A stretch of 64,000 bases of DNA from Albidovulum marisflavi (GTDB lineage: Bacteria > Pseudomonadota > Alphaproteobacteria > Rhodobacterales > Rhodobacteraceae): contig NZ_JAOWKY010000002.1 of assembly GCF_025751435.1 (NCBI RefSeq), positions 372,001 to 436,000 of the forward strand, written 5' to 3'. Of the stretch, positions 59,737 to 64,000 are shown piece by piece. Made by a program: the position numbers and the translations under genes. A model generated the notes under the pieces. That model worked only from the letters and a program-made list of their open reading frames with translations, searched no databases and was not told the DNA's origin. How positions within the stretch are numbered: position 1 is the first letter of the stretch; the number at the start of each line of letters is the position of its first letter.

Positions 59737-59868
59737 CGTGCATCCCCTTCCGAAACGTCTGTGGTTTTCCAGAAGGCTGCGTTCGCCCCAAGCGCGAGTC
59801 AATTGCAATCTTGGACTCTGTCCGATTTTTCCCGGTTCGCAGCGGTCAAGTCGCCGGAATCGCGGCTT

Positions 59869-60117
59869 TCAGCGCCCGCTTGCAAGCCTGCGAAGCCATC
59901 GGAACAGGTATATGACCGGCCAGCGCAGAATCGACATCGCACCCGCCAGCACGGCCATTCCGGCCCAGGGTCCGCTTTGCCAGAAGACCGCAACGAGGAT
60001 CGGAATGCCAAGCGCGATCAACACGTAGGCCGCGCGCCAGTGGTGGTCGCGCGTGGGCGTGAACGCGACCGTCGTCGCAACGACGAACCACGCGGCGGCG
60101 GCCCCGATCGCCAGCAT
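59869..60117 (-). CDS. DUF2484 family membrane protein, second copy
   Basis: 82 aa from MLAIGAAAAWFVVATTVAFT at 60117; the ATG overlaps the upstream stop by one base (TGATG). About three membrane helices are seen, with RDHHWRAAYVLIALGIPILVAVFWQSGPWAGMAVLAGAMSILRWPVIYLFRWLRR, typical of DUF2484. The family occurs in the dcw cluster of Rhodobacteraceae; function unknown, though position suggests cell envelope or division. Confidence 0.82.
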   Translation of the reverse strand: MLAIGAAAAWFVVATTVAFTPTRDHHWRAAYVLIALGIPILVAVFWQSGPWAGMAVLAGAMSILRWPVIYLFRWLRRLASGR

Positions 60118-60359
60118 CAGCCGCGCACCCGCGTCAAAGCCCTTCGCGCAAGAAAGAAGAGCGGCCGCCTGAACATCGAGACGAACCCCACCGTGGCGGC
60201 AATGCCTGCCCATACGCCATAGTCGAGCGTTGCCAGGACGATCAGCACCGGCGCTGCAAGCAGCAGGAACACCCCTGGCACGACTTGCCGCCGCATGGGC
60301 AGGAAGGCGGTCAGGGTGGCCATGATCACCCAAGCGCAGATGAGGATCTGCAACGTCAC
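60117..60359 (-). CDS. DUF2484 family membrane protein, first copy (GTG start)
   Basis: 80 aa from a GTG. Helices MTLQILICAWVIMATLTAFLP and VPGVFLLLAAPVLIVLATLDYGVWAGIAATVGFVSMFRRPLFFL match the paralogue that follows (aligned W-AG...A..S..R.P..FL positions). It lies 60 bases after murC. Two neighbouring members with moderate similarity suggest an old duplication kept in the dcw cluster. Confidence 0.8.
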   Translation of the reverse strand: MTLQILICAWVIMATLTAFLPMRRQVVPGVFLLLAAPVLIVLATLDYGVWAGIAATVGFVSMFRRPLFFLARRALTRVRG

Positions 60360-60419
60360 GCCGCCACCCTTGCGGCCGCCGCGCAGACACCATCATCCGT
60401 CGCGGCCATCGCGATCGCC

Positions 60420-61826
60420 TCAGCCCTTGAGACGGTCGGGCAGCGCATTTGCCCAGGTGCTTATGGTGCCCGCGCCAAGGCAGACCACCATGTCGCCGGG
60501 ACGGCCCTGCTCGCGCACCAGTCGCTCCAGGTCGCTTTCGTCGATGATCGCGCGGGCATGGCGGTGGCCGTGGGCGATGAGCCCGGCCACCAGGTCATCG
60601 CGCGAGGCGCCGGGGATCGGGTCCTCGCCCGCGGCATAGACCTCGGCGATGGCGACAACGTCTGCCTCGTTGAAGCAGGTGCAGAAATCCTCGAACAGGT
60701 TCGAAAGGCGCGAATAGCGGTGGGGCTGGTGAACGGCGATCACCCGGCCCTTGGTGGCCTGGCGCGCGGCCTTCAGCACCGCCGCGATCTCGACCGGATG
60801 GTGGCCGTAGTCGTCGATTATGGTGACGCCGTGCACCTCGCCCACCCTGGTGAAGCGGCGGTTCACGCCACCAAAGGCGGCCAGTGCGGCGCGGATCTCA
60901 TCCTTCTTCATGCCAAGGTGACGTGCGACCGCGATCGCCGCCAAAGCGTTCGACACGTTGTGGTCGCCCGGCATCGGCAGGGTGCAGCCTTCGATCACCG
61001 CCCCCTCGCCCTCGCCCTGAAGCGCCACGTCGAAATGGGCGACGCCATCTTCGTACGTCAGGTTCACCGCCCGCACGTCGGCCTGGGCATTGAAGCCGAA
61101 GGTGACAAATCGGCGATCCGTGATGCGGCCGACAAGCGCCTGGACCTCGGGGTGGTCGGTGCAGCAGACGGCCAGCCCGTAGAAGGGAATGTTCGACACG
61201 AAATCGTAAAATCCCTTGCGCAGGTTCTCGATCGTGCCCCAGTGCTCCATGTGTTCGGGGTCGATGTTGGTGACGATGGCGATGGTCGCTGGCAGGCGGT
61301 TGAAGCTGCCGTCGCTTTCATCGGCCTCAACCACCATCCATTCGCCTGCGCCCGCGCGCGCGTTGGACCCATAGGCGTGGATGATCCCGCCATTGATCAC
61401 GGTCGGGTCAAGCCCCCCCTTGTCCAGCAAAGTCGCAACCATGGTCGTGGTCGTGGTCTTGCCGTGCGTCCCGGCTATCGCCACGTTCGATTTCAGGCGC
61501 ATGAGTTCGGCCAGCATCTCGGCCCGGCGCACGACCGGCAGCCCGCGACGGCGCGCTTCCTCAAGCTCGGGATTGCCGCGCTTGATGGCGGATGAGATGA
61601 CGACAACAGCCGCGTCGCTGACGTTTTCCTCCTTCTGACCCTCGAAGAAGGTCGCTCCCAGCTTCACCAGCCGGTCCGTGATCTTGGAGGACTTGGCGTC
61701 CGAACCCTGGACGCGGTAGCCCAGGGTCATCAGGACCTCGGCGATACCGGACATGCCGATGCCGCCGATGCCGACGAAGTGGATGGGGCCAAGCTCTCCG
61801 GGAAGTTTCGTCGCCGCTGCGTTCAT
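60420..61826 (-). CDS. murC: UDP-N-acetylmuramate--L-alanine ligase MurC
   Basis: 468 aa from [32 protein letters not shown] at 61826; a longer open frame extends into murG and is rejected. Mur ligase motifs: [20 protein letters not shown] (P-loop), EADESDGSF, and [21 protein letters not shown] in the C-terminal domain. It adds L-Ala to UDP-MurNAc with ATP. The ATG overlaps the murG stop (ATGA). Confidence 0.96.
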   Translation of the reverse strand: MNAAATKLPGELGPIHFVGIGGIGMSGIAEVLMTLGYRVQGSDAKSSKITDRLVKLGATFFEGQKEENVSDAAVVVISSAIKRGNPELEEARRRGLPVVRRAEMLAELMRLKSNVAIAGTHGKTTTTTMVATLLDKGGLDPTVINGGIIHAYGSNARAGAGEWMVVEADESDGSFNRLPATIAIVTNIDPEHMEHWGTIENLRKGFYDFVSNIPFYGLAVCCTDHPEVQALVGRITDRRFVTFGFNAQADVRAVNLTYEDGVAHFDVALQGEGEGAVIEGCTLPMPGDHNVSNALAAIAVARHLGMKKDEIRAALAAFGGVNRRFTRVGEVHGVTIIDDYGHHPVEIAAVLKAARQATKGRVIAVHQPHRYSRLSNLFEDFCTCFNEADVVAIAEVYAAGEDPIPGASRDDLVAGLIAHGHRHARAIIDESDLERLVREQGRPGDMVVCLGAGTISTWANALPDRLKG

Positions 61827-62917
61827 GTCTTTTCTTTCGCTGCCAGAGCTTCGACCATGGCGGCAAGCCGCCCGGTCGCGTCCGGGATGCCATAGGCAAG
61901 GGCCGCGTGGGCCATCTTCACCGCAGCACCGGGGTTTTCGAGGATGGCGGCGACATGACTGCAAAGCGTCGCGGCGTCAAGCTTCGATTCCGGGATCAGG
62001 ACAGCCGCATCGGCCGCGGCCAGCCCATGGGCGTTCGCGGTCTGGTGGTCGCCCGAAGCCGCGGCGAAGGGGATGAGGATGGAGGGGCGCCCGATGACCG
62101 AGATATCGGCAACCGACGATGCGCCCGACCGCGAAATGACCAGTTGCGCCTCTGACAGGCGTCTGGGAACATCCGCGAAGAAAGGCTGGACTTCGGCCGA
62201 TATCCCGGCCTTGCCATAGGCTTCGGTGACGCGGTCCGCGTCTTCGGGACGGGCCTGGTGGGCAACGCGCAAATGTCTGCGCAAGGCTTCGGGAAGCCCC
62301 CCAAGGGCAGCAGGCACCACGTCGGACAGGATGCGCGCGCCCTGGCTGCCGCCGATGACAAGCACGCTCATCGGATAGTCACCCGGCGGGATATAGGGTG
62401 CGCCAGCGCGCTCTAGCACCGCAGCCCGCACGGGGTTTCCGGTGTGGGTTGCCTGCGCGCCCTCGGGCAGGTCCGTGGGCCAGGTGCCGCAGGCGATCCT
62501 GTCGACGCGCCGGGAAAAGACCCGGTTCACGCGGCCCAGGACGCCATTCTGTTCATGGATCATGCGCGGCAGGCGCAGGATCGTGGCTGCCGCCAGCGCG
62601 GGAATGGTCGGATAACCTCCAAACCCCACCACCGCCGAGGGCCGGTCCCCGTGCAGACGCATGATCGCCGACATGACCCCGCCTGCGATCCTGAAGGGCG
62701 CCACGAGTTTCGCCAGCACCCCGCCCCGGGCGAAGGTGGCCGAGGCGACGGTCTCGATCTCGACCGCCTTTGGGAACCCGCCGATGTAGCGCGCGCCGCG
62801 TTCGTCCGTGGACAGCCTGACGCGCCAACCCTGCGCCAGCATCGCCTCGGCAAGCGCCTGCGCGGGAAACATGTGCCCGCCGGTCCCCCCGGCGGCGATC
62901 AGCAGAAGCCGCGCCAT
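61823..62917 (-). CDS. murG: UDP-GlcNAc--lipid I transferase MurG
   Basis: 364 aa from [24 protein letters not shown] at 62917, whose ATG overlaps the ftsW stop (TGATG). [10 protein letters not shown] is the N-terminal glycine loop; [18 protein letters not shown] and [24 protein letters not shown] form the UDP-GlcNAc-binding C-terminal domain. A peripheral membrane glycosyltransferase that converts lipid I to lipid II. The open frame runs further upstream but is shadow there. Confidence 0.96.
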   Translation of the reverse strand: MARLLLIAAGGTGGHMFPAQALAEAMLAQGWRVRLSTDERGARYIGGFPKAVEIETVASATFARGGVLAKLVAPFRIAGGVMSAIMRLHGDRPSAVVGFGGYPTIPALAAATILRLPRMIHEQNGVLGRVNRVFSRRVDRIACGTWPTDLPEGAQATHTGNPVRAAVLERAGAPYIPPGDYPMSVLVIGGSQGARILSDVVPAALGGLPEALRRHLRVAHQARPEDADRVTEAYGKAGISAEVQPFFADVPRRLSEAQLVISRSGASSVADISVIGRPSILIPFAAASGDHQTANAHGLAAADAAVLIPESKLDAATLCSHVAAILENPGAAVKMAHAALAYGIPDATGRLAAMVEALAAKEKT

Positions 62918-64000
62918 CAGCGCCCCCGCCTGCCGATGAAGTCGCTGATCCGCCCTTGCGGACGCGTGCGCGTGAACGCCAGCAGCATTCCAACCGCAAT
63001 GCCGCTGGCGATCACCGAGGACCCGCCGTAGCTCACGAAGGGAAGCGTCATGCCCTTGGCCGGCAAAAGCCGGACAGCCACGCCCATGTTGATCAGTGCC
63101 TGCACTCCGAAGGCGCAGGCCAGGCCCGTGCCCGCCAGCCGGATGAACGGGTCGCGTTCGCGCATCAGGCGGAACAGCGAGCGCACCGTGACGAAGGCAT
63201 AGAGCGCGATGATGATCAGCACCATGATCAGGCCGTATTCCTCTGCCGCCACGGCGATGATGAAATCGGTATGCGCGTCCGGCAGAGACCACTTCACGGT
63301 CCCCTCGCCCACGCCGACGCCGAAGATCCCGCCCTCCTGGATCGCGTTCGTGGCATAGCCGATCTGGGTGCGCGGGTCGATTTCAGACGACAGAAAGCCA
63401 TCGATCCGGCGCGCGAAGTGTTCGGACGCGTTGTAGGCGGTCAACCCGCCCGCAACGACCATGCCCGCGAGGACGGTCAACAGCAGGAAGGGCGCGCCGC
63501 CCACGAAATACATGACCCCCCAGGCAAAAAGCACGAGGCAGGCTTGTCCGAAATCTGGCTGAAACGCCAGGAAAAGCACGATGACCAGCGTCAGCACGAA
63601 GGAATAGAGCCTGCCCGGCGGGCCGTTGATTTCCTGCGCGGCAGCCATCAGCCAGGCCGTCAGGACAATGTAGCCGGGTTTGAGGAACTCGGACGGCTGG
63701 AACGAGGCGAAGCCCAGCGAATACCAGCGCACCGCGCCCTTGCCGAAATCGGTGCCGAGGATCGGTAGCAGCGTCAGCGCGACGAAGGCGCCAAGAAACC
63801 CCAGGACGCCCAGGCGTCGGACCATGTCGGGCGACATCATCGAGGTTATGGTCATCGCCACGATCGCGGCCGCGCCGAAGACCGCCTGGCGCGACACGTA
63901 GTAGAACGGATCAAGCCCGTTCTTTTCGGCCAGCGGAACCGAAGCCGCGAGCCCCAGAAGAAGGCCAAGGCCGAAAAGCGCTATGACGGCGCCAAGCGCC
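62917..64000 (-). CDS. ftsW: Peptidoglycan glycosyltransferase FtsW, 5' end off-window
   Basis: About 360 codons are present. The frame stays open from the internal GTG at 63897 to the right edge, adding [20 protein letters not shown] and [14 protein letters not shown], so the start lies outside. SEDS-family features: many membrane helices, [11 protein letters not shown]-like [32 protein letters not shown]-like loop ([29 protein letters not shown]) and [22 protein letters not shown] near the C terminus. It polymerises septal glycan from lipid II with a partner transpeptidase. About 20-30 N-terminal residues are missing. Confidence 0.95.
   Translation of the reverse strand, partial: ALGAVIALFGLGLLLGLAASVPLAEKNGLDPFYYVSRQAVFGAAAIVAMTITSMMSPDMVRRLGVLGFLGAFVALTLLPILGTDFGKGAVRWYSLGFASFQPSEFLKPGYIVLTAWLMAAAQEINGPPGRLYSFVLTLVIVLFLAFQPDFGQACLVLFAWGVMYFVGGAPFLLLTVLAGMVVAGGLTAYNASEHFARRIDGFLSSEIDPRTQIGYATNAIQEGGIFGVGVGEGTVKWSLPDAHTDFIIAVAAEEYGLIMVLIIIALYAFVTVRSLFRLMRERDPFIRLAGTGLACAFGVQALINMGVAVRLLPAKGMTLPFVSYGGSSVIASGIAVGMLLAFTRTRPQGRISDFIGRRGR

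Overview
The window is GC-rich chromosomal DNA from an alphaproteobacterium, most likely of the Rhodobacteraceae/Paracoccaceae (Roseobacter-Rhodobacter) group. Three things point there: a NepR-EcfG-PhyR general stress response (GSR) locus, a trgA-trgB-cysK tellurite-resistance block like that described in Rhodobacter sphaeroides, and a division/cell-wall (dcw) cluster with a DUF2484 pair between murC and murB. No phage, transposon, plasmid or CRISPR sequence was seen.

Left part (about 1-34 kb). After the end of an aldehyde dehydrogenase gene and an Orn/Lys/Arg decarboxylase gene comes a dense series of small stress-type genes: FMN reductase, DUF892 ferritin-like protein, three BON proteins, MgtC-like, DUF1328, DUF2254, PRC-barrel, host-attachment family, PNPOx-like, CsbD, Dps, EamA transporter and dodecin. 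These surround the GSR core: nepR-ecfG-histidine kinase on the minus strand, divergent from phyR. A second HisKA_2-type kinase lies nearby. The block ends with a fadE-fadI-fadJ-acetyl-CoA hydrolase operon and, convergent to it, a 2-oxo acid dehydrogenase E1alpha-E1beta-E2 operon. By reading intergenic regions I found 18 candidate EcfG promoters (GGAAC, 16-17 bases, then CGTT or NGTT) between 2.9 and 33.7 kb, nearly all correctly placed and oriented. I found none in the intergenic regions I checked from 34 to 64 kb. The main discovery of the window is this physically clustered GSR regulon, apparently extending to beta-oxidation and 2-oxo acid oxidation.

Right part (about 34-64 kb), almost entirely minus strand. 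tRNA-Ser(GGA); alaX-type editing protein; an MscS-family channel; cysK, trgB, trgA; a cyclopropane-fatty-acid-synthase-like methyltransferase; photolyase; a class V aminotransferase; and a four-gene polar amino acid ABC transporter. Then a VOC protein-desaturase-Rieske ferredoxin operon resembling MocD/MocE systems, recN, bamD, lpxC, and the dcw cluster read from the right edge: ftsW-murG-murC-two DUF2484 genes-two tandem paralogous tiny secreted/membrane proteins-murB-ddl-ftsQ-ftsA-ftsZ.

How the parts work together (inference). Phosphorylated PhyR would sequester NepR and free EcfG, which would transcribe its own operon, phyR and the surrounding stress genes (iron sequestration, envelope proteins, flavin binding, redox). 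Starts were chosen from Shine-Dalgarno spacing, family length, overlaps with upstream stops and, in one case, promoter position.
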